Shown: positions 38,269-48,672 of the stretch, one piece after another
Position numbering within the stretch: the first letter of the stretch is position 1
Layout of the letters: each line of letters opens with the position of its first letter
Assembly (NCBI RefSeq): GCF_022965805.1
Contig: NW_027331281.1
Span: 152,599-216,598 of the forward strand
DNA: 64,000 bases
Direction of reading: 5' to 3'
DNA from: Primulina eburnea
Lineage: Eukaryota; Streptophyta; Magnoliopsida; Lamiales; Gesneriaceae
The notes under the pieces: generated by a model
The model's input: only the letters and a program-made list of their open reading frames with translations
What the model was told of the DNA's origin: nothing
Databases searched by the model: none
Program-made: the position numbers and the translations under genes

Positions 38269-41200
38269 TCATATGAATAACTCGGGGTGTTTCTGCCTCA
38301 TCTCAGACTCTGTCTCCCAAGTCGCTTCCTCAATGCCATGACGATCCCACTGAATCTTCACAAGCGGAATGGTTTTGTTTCTGAGCTGTTTCTCTTTCCG
38401 ATCAAGTATCTGAATCGGTCGCTCCACATAGCTCAAAGTCTGATCTAGCTCGGCTTCGTCAGGCTGAATGACATGAGACTCATCTGGCATATATCTACGC
38501 AGCATCGATACATGAAATACGTCATGTATACCAGATAATGAAGGAGGAAGAGCAAGTCTGTAAGCTCGATCTCCTATCTTCTCTAAAATCTCATACGGAC
38601 CGACGTATCTAGGAGACAACTTTCCACGCTTGCCAAATCTGACAACGCCTCTGAAAGGTGAAATTTTCAGAAATACTCTGTCTCCCTGCTCGAATACCAA
38701 CGGTCTGCGTCTGATATTGGCATACTTCGCTTGTCGATCTTGTGCCGTCTTCATTCTCTCCTGAATGATCTTAACTTTCTCGGTCATCTCACGAATCATA
38801 TCAGGCCCCAACTCTGGTACCTCTGAGATATCATCCCAGTACAGCGGAGATCTGCACTTCTTGCCATACAAAGCTTCGAACGGTGCCATCTCAATGCTAG
38901 TCTGATAGCTGTTGTTGTATGAGAACTCACACAACGGCAATGCACCTTGCCAACTAGTACCAAAGTTTAGTACTACAGCTCTCAGCATATCCTCTAAAGT
39001 CTGGATAGTCCGCTCTGACTGTCCGTCTGTCTGAGGATGATAAGCAGTACTCAGGTGTAAAGTCGTACCCAAAGCCTGCTGCAAGCTGTGCCAAAAGTGA
39101 GAAGTGAATCGTGGATCACGATCTGATACGATAGACTTCGGCACACCGTGCAATCTGACGACCTCTCTGACGTAAATCTCCGCCATCTGATAGTGTCTAT
39201 AAGTCATCCTGTACGGAATGAAGCACGCTGATTTGGTCAATCTGTCAATAATGACCCAAATCGAATCACAGCCCCGGGAAGATCGAGGTAACTTCGTCAC
39301 AAAGTCCATCGAAATGTGATCCCATTTCCATTCAGGAATGGATAAACTCTGAAGCAAACCTCCGGGCTTCTTTCTCTCCGCCTTCACCTGCTGGCAATTC
39401 AGGCACTTAGACACAAACTCTGCAATATCTGTCTTCATCTGCTTCCACCAGAATTGTGTCTTCAAATCGTTGTACATCTTTCTGCCACCAGGATGAATAC
39501 TGAACCGACTACAATGTGCCTCTGACATGATCTGTCGTCTCAAAACTGAAACATCTGGCACTACTAGACGGTTATTCACGTATAGAACACAATCTCTAAC
39601 CTGATACTCTGACATATGACCAGCTCTGACCATATCAATCGATCTCTGAACCCTCGGATCAGTTCTCTGCGCTTCTTTGATCCTCATAATCAAATCTGGC
39701 TCAATCTGAATCGCAGCAAGTCGCAACGGTCTACTGTCTGTATCAAATGTCAATCCAGACAAGCAACAATCTTCTACTAAACTCGATACACCTACTGTCG
39801 ACAAGGATAGGGCACATACCTTTCGACTCAAGGCGTCTGCTGCTGCATTGGACTTCCCTGGGTAATACTTGATCTCGCAATCAAAATCTTTCAACAGATC
39901 AAGCCATCGGCACTGCCTCATTTTCAACTCAGACTGAGAGAACAGGTACTTCAAGCTCTTATGATCAGAAAAGATCTCGAATCTCTCGCCATACAGATAA
40001 TGACGCCAGATCTTCAATGCAAAAACAATAGCCGCCAATTTAAGATCATGAATCGGATAACGAGTCTCGTGCGGCTTCAGCTGTCTAGAGGCATATGCTA
40101 TCACGTGCCCTCGCTGCATAAGAACACACCCTAACCCTCTATGAGATGCGTCGCAATATACAACGAACTCACCTGTACCAGAAGGAATCATCAAGATAGG
40201 CGCACTAGTCAGCCTCTTCTTCAGCTCAACAAAACTGGCTTCACACTCTTCTGACCACACAAACGGCATGTTTTTCTGTGTCAGCTGGGTAATCGGCTTC
40301 GCTATACTGGAGAAATCACGGATAAAACGTCGGTAATACCCTGTCAGACCCATGAAACTGCGTATCTCAGGCACTGAAGTCGGTCTCGGCCAACTGATAA
40401 CAGCCTCAACTTTACTCGGATCTACGGCAATACCATCTCCAGATATAATGTGACCCAAGAAGACAACCTGTTTCAACCAGAATTCGCACTTTGACAATTT
40501 GGCATATTTCTCAAAGTCCGCAACACAATCCTCAGATGATCTGCATGCTCAGTCAGACTCTTCGAATATACCAAAATATCATCAATAAAGACAATCACAA
40601 AATCATCTAAATATCTCTGAAAGATGCGGTTCATCAAACTCATAAACACAGCTGGTGCATTCGTCAAACCAAAAGGCATAACAATAAACTCGTAGTGTCC
40701 ATACCTGGTTCGGAATGCAGTTTTCGGAATATCAACGTCTCGAACTCTGAGTTGATGATACCTTGATTTCAAATCAATCTTCGAGTATACAGAAGATCCC
40801 TGTAACTGATCAAACAAATCGTCGATGCGCGGCAACGGATACTTATTCTTCACGGTCGCCTTGTTCAACTGTCTATAATCGATACACAAACGCATCAAAC
40901 CGTCTTTCTTTCTGATGAATAAAACCGGAGCACCCCAAGGAGATACACTGGGTCTAATATATCCCTTGGCTAGAAGATCTTCTAACTGGGCCTTCAGCTC
41001 TTTCAACTCAATAGGTGCCATCCTATACGGAGCTCTCGAAATAGGAACCGTACCTGGCATAAGATCTATGCTAAAATCGACCTCTCGGGCTGGAGGTAAC
41101 CCCGGAATCTCGTCTGGAAATACGTCGGCAAACTCGCAGACCACTGGCAGATCTGCCAATGCTGGGCTCGACTTCAGTAGATCGACGATCTGCCAATGCT

Positions 41201-41478
41201 GGGCTCGACTTCAGTAGATCGACTGAATATACAAGAAAACCCTCTGCTCCTCTCTGAAGCAATCTACTCATAGTCAGAGCAGATACCAAGGGAATCCGGG
41301 ATCTGGAACCCTTGCCAAAGAATTTCCACTCTTCTGTCAGTTCGGGTCTGAACTTGACAATCTTGTGGAAACAGTCTACGGTGGCCCTGTACTTGGTCAA
41401 CATGTCTATGCCAACTATACAATCAAAATCAGATAAACCAAGTACTACGCAATCAAGATCGATCTCATGCCCCTCAAA
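38269..41478 (-). pseudogene. Gypsy pol (protease end, RT, RNase H, integrase, chromodomain-like tail), disrupted
   Basis: Motifs: [15 protein letters not shown]; RNase [15 protein letters not shown]; integrase zinc finger ending [16 protein letters not shown]; catalytic core with [19 protein letters not shown] and [14 protein letters not shown]; a C-terminal tail around [17 protein letters not shown]...[12 protein letters not shown] that resembles a chromodomain, pointing to a Tekay/Del-type chromovirus. Breaks: a TAG at 41479-41481 between protease and pol, a 37-bp tandem duplication at 41150-41223, and an 11-bp deletion at about 40511 compared with the related pol at 59690, both shifting the frame. 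Confidence 0.9.
41150..41223. repeat. 37-bp tandem duplication in Gypsy pol
   Basis: 41150-41186 and 41187-41223 are identical (start gatctgccaatgctggg). The length is not a multiple of three, so it breaks pol just upstream of the RT domain. The related pol at 58936-61722 has only one copy. Confidence 0.92.
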
Positions 41479-42828
41479 CTAAAGCATACAGTGTCGAACA
41501 GTAGTAACAGATATCAACCCACTTCCCAAAGGAGAAGCAATAGACACTATAGTAGACAACGACTCCACAGGCAATGCATGTATCAATGCAAAATGTTCAG
41601 ATATAAATGTATGCGATGCACCTGTGTCAATCAACACATAAGCAGGATGACCACAAATAAAACAGTTACCTGCAATCACGTCATCGGGTGCATCCTGTGC
41701 CTTTTCTTCAGTCAATGCAAACACACGGGCCTGCTGTCTAGGAGGTTGACTAACCGTCTGACTACCTCCCGGCCTCTGCTGGGTCTGTGCTGGGGGATGA
41801 AAGGAGTGTACTGAAGATGCTGGTCTCTCAGTCTGTGGCATCGATGCAGACGACCCGGTACTCTGAAATCGCTGCGCACCCCTCTGTGGGCATACCCTGG
41901 CAAAATGGCCCTGCTGTCTGCATATATTACACCTCGCACTCACACCCTGACAGTGCTCCGTGGCATGTCGACCTCCACAAGAACTGCAGTACAAACCGCC
42001 AACATCTGGGCTCTGACCAAGACCTCGCTGTCTGGACCCACTGGAGCTAGATGAACTGCTCCTAGACTTCTTGAACTGTCTGCCCTTGGCTCTCAACTGA
42101 TCTTTCTTTCCCCCGCTGCTGCTACCACTCTCGAAGCGAGGAGGATGAGGAAACTGAGTGGTCGGTGGTGGCGGTCTCGGACCCTGAACAATGTAGGAAG
42201 CCCCTCGCTGCCGAATCAGGCCAGCCTCTGCTCCCTTCGCTCGATTCAGTGCCTCAGAGAAAGTGTTGGGTCTCCCAGTGTTTACCAAAGTGAATATGTC
42301 CGGGTTCAACCCGTTGATAAACTGATCCGCCACTGCGTCGTCGTTCCCGGCCACATGCGGTGCAAATCTAAGTAAAGCAGAAAACTTAGCAACATACTCC
42401 TCGATGTTCCACTGCCCCTGTCTCAGATTCGCAAACTCAGCTCCTTTGTCTTTTCTGTAGGAGACTGGGAAAAAACGCTGATAGAACTCATCCTTGAAGA
42501 CTTTCCAGGTAATGTCAATGCCTCGATGCTCCAAGGCTCTCTTGGCAGTTAGCCACCAACTCTTTGCCACCTCGTGCAGCTGATGCCCTATCAATTTCAC
42601 ACGTCTCTCATCAGTGTATGCCAATGACTCAAAGAGCATCTCGATATCGTCCAGCCAACCCTCGCACTCCACTGCACTCTCCGTGCCCTTCAGTGTCGGA
42701 GGATGGAAAGACTGAAACCTCTTCAGTAAAGTCTCCATCGGTGTAGCTGTGACGTCCATCGGTGCACCTGATGTGCTCCCCTGTTCTGGCTGTGGTATAC
42801 GTCTAGGCGGCATAAATCTGATCATCAA
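41479..42828 (-). CDS. Gypsy gag and protease (449 codons, ends at a probable nonsense codon)
   Basis: A retrotransposon gag domain (WLDDIEMLFESL..., FKDEFYQRFFP, LRQGQWNIEEYV) is followed by a Ser-rich linker and the knuckle CNICRQQGHFARVC preceded by CSSCGGRHATEHC. The protease motif is YVLIDTGASHTFIS. The likely start is the MPPRR methionine (42813). The ORF ends at TAG 41479-41481, after which the same frame continues as FEGHEIDLD into pol, so the stop looks like a mutation within one gag-pol frame. Confidence 0.85.
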   Translation of the reverse strand: MMIRFMPPRRIPQPEQGSTSGAPMDVTATPMETLLKRFQSFHPPTLKGTESAVECEGWLDDIEMLFESLAYTDERRVKLIGHQLHEVAKSWWLTAKRALEHRGIDITWKVFKDEFYQRFFPVSYRKDKGAEFANLRQGQWNIEEYVAKFSALLRFAPHVAGNDDAVADQFINGLNPDIFTLVNTGRPNTFSEALNRAKGAEAGLIRQRGASYIVQGPRPPPPTTQFPHPPRFESGSSSGGKKDQLRAKGRQFKKSRSSSSSSSGSRQRGLGQSPDVGGLYCSSCGGRHATEHCQGVSARCNICRQQGHFARVCPQRGAQRFQSTGSSASMPQTERPASSVHSFHPPAQTQQRPGGSQTVSQPPRQQARVFALTEEKAQDAPDDVIAGNCFICGHPAYVLIDTGASHTFISEHFALIHALPVESLSTIVSIASPLGSGLISVTTVRHCML

Positions 42829-43056
42829 ACTGATTAGTACAAAATCAAAACCATCTGTCTCAGCTCTCCTCTAATCATATACCTCTGATCGAGAATCGGT
42901 TCTGATTCAGGCTTGACATATATATGCTGTAAATCAAATCAGATAACAATACAACATATAATAAGGAAAGCAATAATCATGACATGCTAGCATGATATAA
43001 GCAAGGAAGATGACTCGATCTACCCCGCTCATTCTATTCTATCTCAGTCTACAGAA
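42829..43056 (-). other. Untranslated leader of the Gypsy element
   Basis: About 230 bp between the primer-binding site and gag. No ORF or other signal is seen. Confidence 0.6.
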
Positions 43057-43074
43057 CCTACTGCTCTGATACCA
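43057..43074 (-). other. Primer-binding site (tRNA-iMet) of the Gypsy element
   Basis: The minus strand reads TGGTATCAGAGCAGTAGG, five bases (acagg) after the 5' LTR end. Complementary to initiator Met-tRNA over the first 12 bases. Confidence 0.88.
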
Positions 43075-43079
43075 CCTGT

Positions 43080-44865
43080 TGTGGGGACCCGGGTTCTAAA
43101 TCGATTCTATCTGGGATTAATTGGATCTTTAATCTAAAATACGGGTCAAATTTTTGCTTTTATCATTAAATCAAATGAATAATGAAAGCATAACAAGTCG
43201 ATATATAAATTCAGCAGCAATAATGTACATACAAACTCTGATCAAGTACAAACATACACTACTGTTCAAATCTTAATACAAATAGTCCATGTCTAGACAA
43301 AACCATAGAACGTCTTCTTCTACACCCGGTATCACCACAATAATAATCTCTCTCTTCATCGTCGTGACCCTGAACCTGCCCCACATGTTGCCAAGTACAC
43401 ATACAAACAAGACAACAGCCGGAAACTCCGATGAGAATAAATCTCAGTATAAGACATGTATGCATGCAACGTCATGGATCATATACAAATGCATAACATA
43501 TATCAATGTACATGAATAAATTCTAAACATGCAAAGGAATACAAATCTGTATTCGAAATCTAGTTCTTGACTCAATTCTATTCTAATCTAGGGATCCCGT
43601 GTGAATAAGACGTCAATGGCTGTTACCTACTCTCCATTCGGGGCAACTGTACGTCTTATTCCTAGATTTCGGTCGAGCTGTATCGAGTGGCTACACGTAG
43701 AGAAAGTCTGCTACTACGCGACGATACACCGAACATCTAGTTTTGGCCGATCTGCCAATGATTCCTATCTTACAGGCTTGAATACAATTCTATAAACAAG
43801 GCATAATAGAAATCATAAATCAATACCAATCTAGTATGTGATTTTGGGAAACTCGTATCAAATCTGAATCGAGTTGTGCAATCCCTATATCACATGAATT
43901 ATACCTTTCGTATCGAATGATCTGTCGAAGTATCGGCTCAATGTCAACTATGTCAAGTCGAATCTGAAATGACAATAATATACTGCATTCGATCAAGATA
44001 TACATCTCAAACAACTCAATATACAAATCTGAAATCAATTCCAATACAATTCGACGGCATAACGACGTAATTCTTCGATACCGATAACTCAACAATATCA
44101 TACTCAATCACAAGCAACCCATACTATCATCAAAGCACCAATACATATACTGAAACCTTCATATCTTCATTCAAGACATGCTGGAATTTCTAACAATGGC
44201 ATACGGTGTCCATAATTCGATCCGGTAGCATATTTATCATGCTCAATCTACCAAGAACGCATAATATAATTCAAATCTGAATTTCTCCAACACATGAATT
44301 TCGAAACCTGCTGAAAATGAAAGAAACTTACATCCTTTGATAGCTCTTGGTGCAAGGATTACAAATCCGGCCTCGGAACTAAAATCGGATGAACAAATCT
44401 TGCACAATTCTAATTTGTAACATGAATAAACTTGAAGGATTTCTTGGGGAACTCTTGGTGCTCAGATTCTGAATGAAGGAGAAAGGAAGACAACTCATCT
44501 ATATTGCATGGCTAGAGACAAGTGCTATTATTTTTCAGTTGACACGCAAGACCGCGGGTGCGGTTTCATGCAGAGCGCGGGTGCGCTGTACTCTCGGCTG
44601 CCTTATTATTTTCCGCAACACCATGACCGCGGGTGCGGTCGTGTTTCTACCGTGGGTGCGGCAGTGTTTCGCACCAACACTCCTACCCTACTGGTCATCT
44701 GCCGCAGGAGCGGTGCATTCTGGAGCGCGGGTGCGGTCCTGCACTGTCCCCAAACTCTTACTCTTTCATGCTATACATCATTATTCCTCCCTTCTGATCT
44801 ACACCAACCTTATTCATAACATATCTATTAATTCATAAACATCAATCATAAGTCTGGGCATTACA
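43080..44865 (-). repeat. 5' LTR of the Gypsy element
   Basis: 1786 bp, about 99% identical to the LTR at 36382-38167. It has the motif array at 44550-44741, where three arm mutations are visible (for example ccgtgggtgcgg and ccgcaggagcgg) that are not in the other LTR. Confidence 0.92.
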
Positions 44866-44934
44866 AGAAGCAGGTATTTTGGCTAGTTATTTTAGTAATG
44901 TTACAACGATCAGCTCCTGTGCCTAAAAGATCTG

Positions 44935-47069
44935 ATGATGCAAAAACAGATTGGCACAATGGACGGGAAATTAAATACGCATCTGCTGATATTGTATGCT
45001 TCAGAAACAGGAAATGCCATAGATGCTGCTGAGCAGGTTGGTCGTGAGGCAGAGCGCCGCGGTTGCCCTTCTGTCTCTGTCCTCTCTGTGGATGAGTTTC
45101 ATCCGGTATACTTCTACTCGTTATTTCAGAACATACCAACTTTCAGTTTTTTTAAATGTTTTTTAGGCTGATTATATTGGTTACTTGGCCAGAGTGACTT
45201 ACCAAAAAAAGAGAAAGTGATTTTTGTGGTGTCAACCACAGGACAAGGAGATGCCCCTGATTCTATTAAGGTTTTATTTATGTTTAATGATAATAAATTC
45301 TTTTTTTTTGTGCTTAACTTTAATCCGTCATAATCAAGATTATTTGGCAGGGGTTTTGGAGGTTTTTGCTGCAAAAAAATTTGTCACATGGGTGGCTTAA
45401 TGGAGTTTGTTATGCCGTTTTTGGATTGGGTGATTTAAGTTACCAAAAATATAATGTAAAGTTTTTATTTTTACTTTATTAAATCATCTTATGACCTTAT
45501 TTCTAGATCAACACCTTATTACAATTCATGAACTTATTTCTAAAGGAAGGTATTCCTTCTTCCGCACTGTAAACATGCATTTTTTTGTTGAACATTCTAA
45601 ATATAATGATGAAAAAAAAACTGATCTTCTTGATATAATTGGCCTGATCTTATTTTTTTTCAATTGCCATAAATAGAGGAAATTTTTGGTTCTCCTGTTT
45701 TCAGATTACCAGGGTGTATTGTTATTGGATAGGTATCATATGTTTGGTTGTAAATTCTCATAATGGAATGTTCCGTCATAATTGTTTTAACAGATTGCAT
45801 CTTCAAAAAGTTTTTTCCATAATCTTTCCTTGCTTATTAATTCCATGACATAAATGGATTTTCTGGTCGTAGTTTGTAGCGAAGAAGCTCGATAAACGAC
45901 TGTTAGATCTTGGTGCATTGGAAATTATTGAAAGAGGTCTGGGAGATGATCAGCATCCTTCAGGGTACAATATTTATTCACATGATTTTAGATGATTAAC
46001 CATTAGCTCTTATGAAATTTACAATATGGAATTTACGGTCTTTCCCCGTTTAATTCAATAAAACATGAGAAATGAAAGCACTTCATGTTGTTTGGATTCT
46101 AGTGAGATGCAAATTCAACGTCCAAATGGTGTTAGCGTGTAATCAATTTACAGGGAAACGTGTCAGTTTGCAATAGGACATTTTCGCTGCATTATAAACA
46201 TTTTATGGATATCAGAGCAATTATGGAGTGTGCATCTAACATTAGGAATTCCACTCCTCCTACCTAATTATTTTCCTCTTATATATGAAGTCAAGTTTAG
46301 TGTGCTCGAATAACCTTCTAGTTTTGTGTAGTCCATATATGTGTAGAACACGAAATTTTAGTCTTGATGGTGTATTTTAATGGCTGTGTCATTTGGTACT
46401 AATTTTCACTTGCCAAAATGCTTGTAGTATGATGCTAATTGTTCATCTGGCTATTCCTGTGAGAATGGCTCGCAGATGATTTGTGCACTTTATGTTGTTT
46501 CCTGCATATTTTAAGATATTCAACTTTTAAATTTTCATTTATTCAAATTAATGTGAATATTTTAAATTATTCATTCTCATAAAAGGTTTATGATTGGCAT
46601 TTCGTTAATAGGTATGAAGGGGCTTTGGATCCCTGGATGTCCTCCTTGTGGAATATATTATATCAAATGAATCCCAAATTACTTCCAAATGGTCCAGTTT
46701 TTGTCAATCCAGATGCAGCTTTAATTGATCGACCTAGAGCACAAATTATATATCATGACATCAATGAAGGGGTACCACTAGTTTCAAATGCCACAGGTTA
46801 CTTGTTTCTTAGATATTTGGTGAACATGAAAGTCCAACAAGTCTTCCATATTTCATTGTTTCATTATTCCTCGATATTATAATGCATTGATGATATCCGA
46901 AGTTTTTATTTTATTAGAAATATGTCTATGTTTCTGCCACTATAAGATCGTATTGAAGTGAAAACTCTGTACAGGTTTAAAGTATCTTGAGATGCAGGTT
47001 GAGAGGACCCGTTCAATGACTCCTGCAGTACCTTCTGGGAAGAACAGGCCAGAGTGCTTCCTGAAAATG
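44935..47069 (+). pseudogene. NADPH-dependent diflavin oxidoreductase (NDOR1/TAH18/ATR3 family), first six exons
   Basis: Exons: 44959-45105 (or from ATG 44935), 45193-45270, 45351-45455, 45873-45964, 46612-46796, 46975-47069. They join in frame to 234 codons; the family has about 600. The flavodoxin (FMN) domain shows LLILYASETGNAIDAAEQ, VVSTTGQGDAPDS, YAVFGLGDLSY and GLGDDQHPSG; the last exon enters the FAD-domain linker (PECFLKM). Known role: electron transfer to the cytosolic Fe-S cluster assembly factor DRE2. All visible splice sites are GT-AG. The remaining exons are not found; a Gypsy fragment starts about 300 bp later. Either the gene continues past the window through a huge intron, or it is a 5' fragment. 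GLGDSSY is GLGDLSY here. Confidence 0.8.
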
Positions 47070-47372
47070 GTATTATCATCATATTTTTTCTTTAGCAGTA
47101 AAATAGTTGTCGTGATATTCTGTTTACCTGTTCAGTTGTGCTTTCTTCATCTACAAGTGTTTTGAGTCTTTCAAAACTATTCCGTCAAATTTCAGCAGTA
47201 TAGCATATCTTTCTTCCTAGGGATAAATCCTTGACTTGAGAATATTTGAAAGTATGTTTTTCTGACAGAAATAGAAAAGGTTTCCGATCCACAGGAAGCC
47301 TGTTTTGACTATAATTTACCCACAACCTACTGACAAGAACACTGATTGTAAATTTGTAATGATGTATATATA

Positions 47373-47536
47373 GATCATAGGAATGATGTTTTGTATTTTG
47401 TATATCATTTGAATGATCATGTTTGTACTTTTGTTAAACTTATTTTATGAAATGTAATTTGAAACCTTCCTTCATTTCAAAGAGAAAAGTTTTAATTTCC
47501 GCTGTATTTTATTTAAAATTGGGTCAAGGTGTCACA
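47373..47536 (+). mobile_element. 3' end of a G1 Gypsy LTR (5' LTR remnant)
   Basis: From gatcataggaatgatg to gtgtcaca it matches the last about 165 bp of the solo LTR at 28981-30593. The rest of this LTR is missing and the left side is diflavin-reductase intron. The primer-binding site follows directly. Confidence 0.88.
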
Positions 47537-47541
47537 TTTAG

Positions 47542-47559
47542 TGGTATCAGAGCCGTGTT
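47542..47559 (+). other. Primer-binding site of the G1 Gypsy element
   Basis: TGGTATCAGAGCCGTGTT begins five bases after the LTR end. The first 12 bases match the initiator Met-tRNA primer site used by the virus and by the other Gypsy element. Confidence 0.85.
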
Positions 47560-47670
47560 CTTCGGACCAATGCATATGACTTCGTCTACGTTCAACGGTC
47601 CGGGTATGTTTTCTTTTGCATCTATTCATTGTTATATATTGATATGTCTTTTGTGAGCAAATTGTAGAGT

Positions 47671-48672
47671 ATGGGTCCTAAGATGAAAGCCGTAGAGGGT
47701 GAGGATAGTTCTTCCTCGAGAGTTGTCGATGAGTTCGGCAAGTTGCTTAAAGAGCAAGCCAAAGTTCATACTGAGCAGATCCAGCAGTTGCTTCGTATGC
47801 AAGGTGCTGGCCAAGGCAGAGGACAGGGTAGAGGACAGGTGGCTCAGGCTGTTGGTACAGACAGTGTCTTTACTTCTTTCGAGAGGATGGATCCGCCAGA
47901 ATTTTCAGGCAGTACAGATCCGTTGGTAGCAGTCGAGTGGGTCAAGGCTCTTGAGGCTATCTTTGATCATCTTCACTACGAGGACAGAGCCAGGATCAGT
48001 TGTGCCGTATTCGTGTTGGTTAAAGCTGCACGCATCTGGTGGAATGCAACCAAGGTTGGTGTTGATGTTCCTGCATTGAAGTGGAAAGAGTTCACTGATC
48101 TGTTCTATGACAAGTACTTCCCCGATGCACTTCGAGCGAGGAAGGTTACTGAGTTTCTGGAGCTTCGTCAGGGTAGCATGAACGTGGATGAGTATATTTT
48201 GAAGTTTGAGGAGGGTTGTCTGTTTGCTCCGTATATTGCTGCCAATGACAGAGACAAAGGCGCTCATTTCATTCGAGGCCTTAGAGCAGAGATCAAACGA
48301 GATATCAACATGTCCAAAGCCGTTTCATTCAAAGAGATCGTGTCTAAAGCTTTGTTGGCTGAACAGGACGAGAAGGACATCGCTAAAGAAAGACAGGCGA
48401 GGCATCAGGCCTTTACTCAGAGAGGTCAGGGATCAAATCATAGAGGCAAAGAACAATTCAAAGGGAAAGGCAAGTTAGAGCAGAGTCCTAAGCCACCAGC
48501 AGTTCCTTTCGATCCCGAGAAGCCTTTGTGTCCAAAGTGTCGCAGGCATGATCGAGGAGAGTGCAGATTTGGCACTCATACTTGTTACCGTTGTGGCACT
48601 GCAGGCCATGTTGCCAGAGACTGTCCAAGAGGAGTGAGCAAAGAGAAAGTTCAGGGGTGCTTTTCACGATGA
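47671..48672 (+). CDS. G1 Gypsy gag (333 codons)
   Basis: Gag domain with FTSFERMDPPEFSGS, WVKALEAIFDHL, FYDKYFP and LRQGSMNVDEYILKFE, then a basic Gln/Arg-rich linker and the knuckle CYRCGTAGHVARDC. It starts at ATG 47671 about 110 bp after the primer site. It ends with an off-frame GCFSR; the protease sequence continues in another frame, so a frameshift near 48650 separates gag from pol. Confidence 0.85.
   Translation: MGPKMKAVEGEDSSSSRVVDEFGKLLKEQAKVHTEQIQQLLRMQGAGQGRGQGRGQVAQAVGTDSVFTSFERMDPPEFSGSTDPLVAVEWVKALEAIFDHLHYEDRARISCAVFVLVKAARIWWNATKVGVDVPALKWKEFTDLFYDKYFPDALRARKVTEFLELRQGSMNVDEYILKFEEGCLFAPYIAANDRDKGAHFIRGLRAEIKRDINMSKAVSFKEIVSKALLAEQDEKDIAKERQARHQAFTQRGQGSNHRGKEQFKGKGKLEQSPKPPAVPFDPEKPLCPKCRRHDRGECRFGTHTCYRCGTAGHVARDCPRGVSKEKVQGCFSR

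Larger units (their letters stand above)
36377..44870 (-). mobile_element. Complete Ty3/gypsy chromovirus-type LTR retrotransposon with TSD AGAAG
   Basis: The element spans 36382-44865 on the minus strand, flanked by agaag at 36377-36381 and 44866-44870. The order on the minus strand is: 5' LTR (44865-43080), PBS, gag with CCHC knuckle, protease, RT, RNase H, integrase with a chromodomain-like tail, PPT, 3' LTR (38167-36382). The two LTRs are both 1786 bp and differ at roughly 17 positions by eye (about 1%), so the insertion is young. The coding region is nonetheless broken in three places. Confidence 0.93.

Noticed and set aside
41479..41481. Programmed stop readthrough between Gypsy gag-protease and pol
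   Set aside because: The TAG falls within the protease region rather than between gag and protease, and the element has two other disabling lesions, so a mutation is simpler.
45271..47372. Extra genes in the introns of the diflavin reductase
   Set aside because: The ORFs found there (for example 45491-45676, 46625-46882) are intron sequence or the exon 5 read into the intron.
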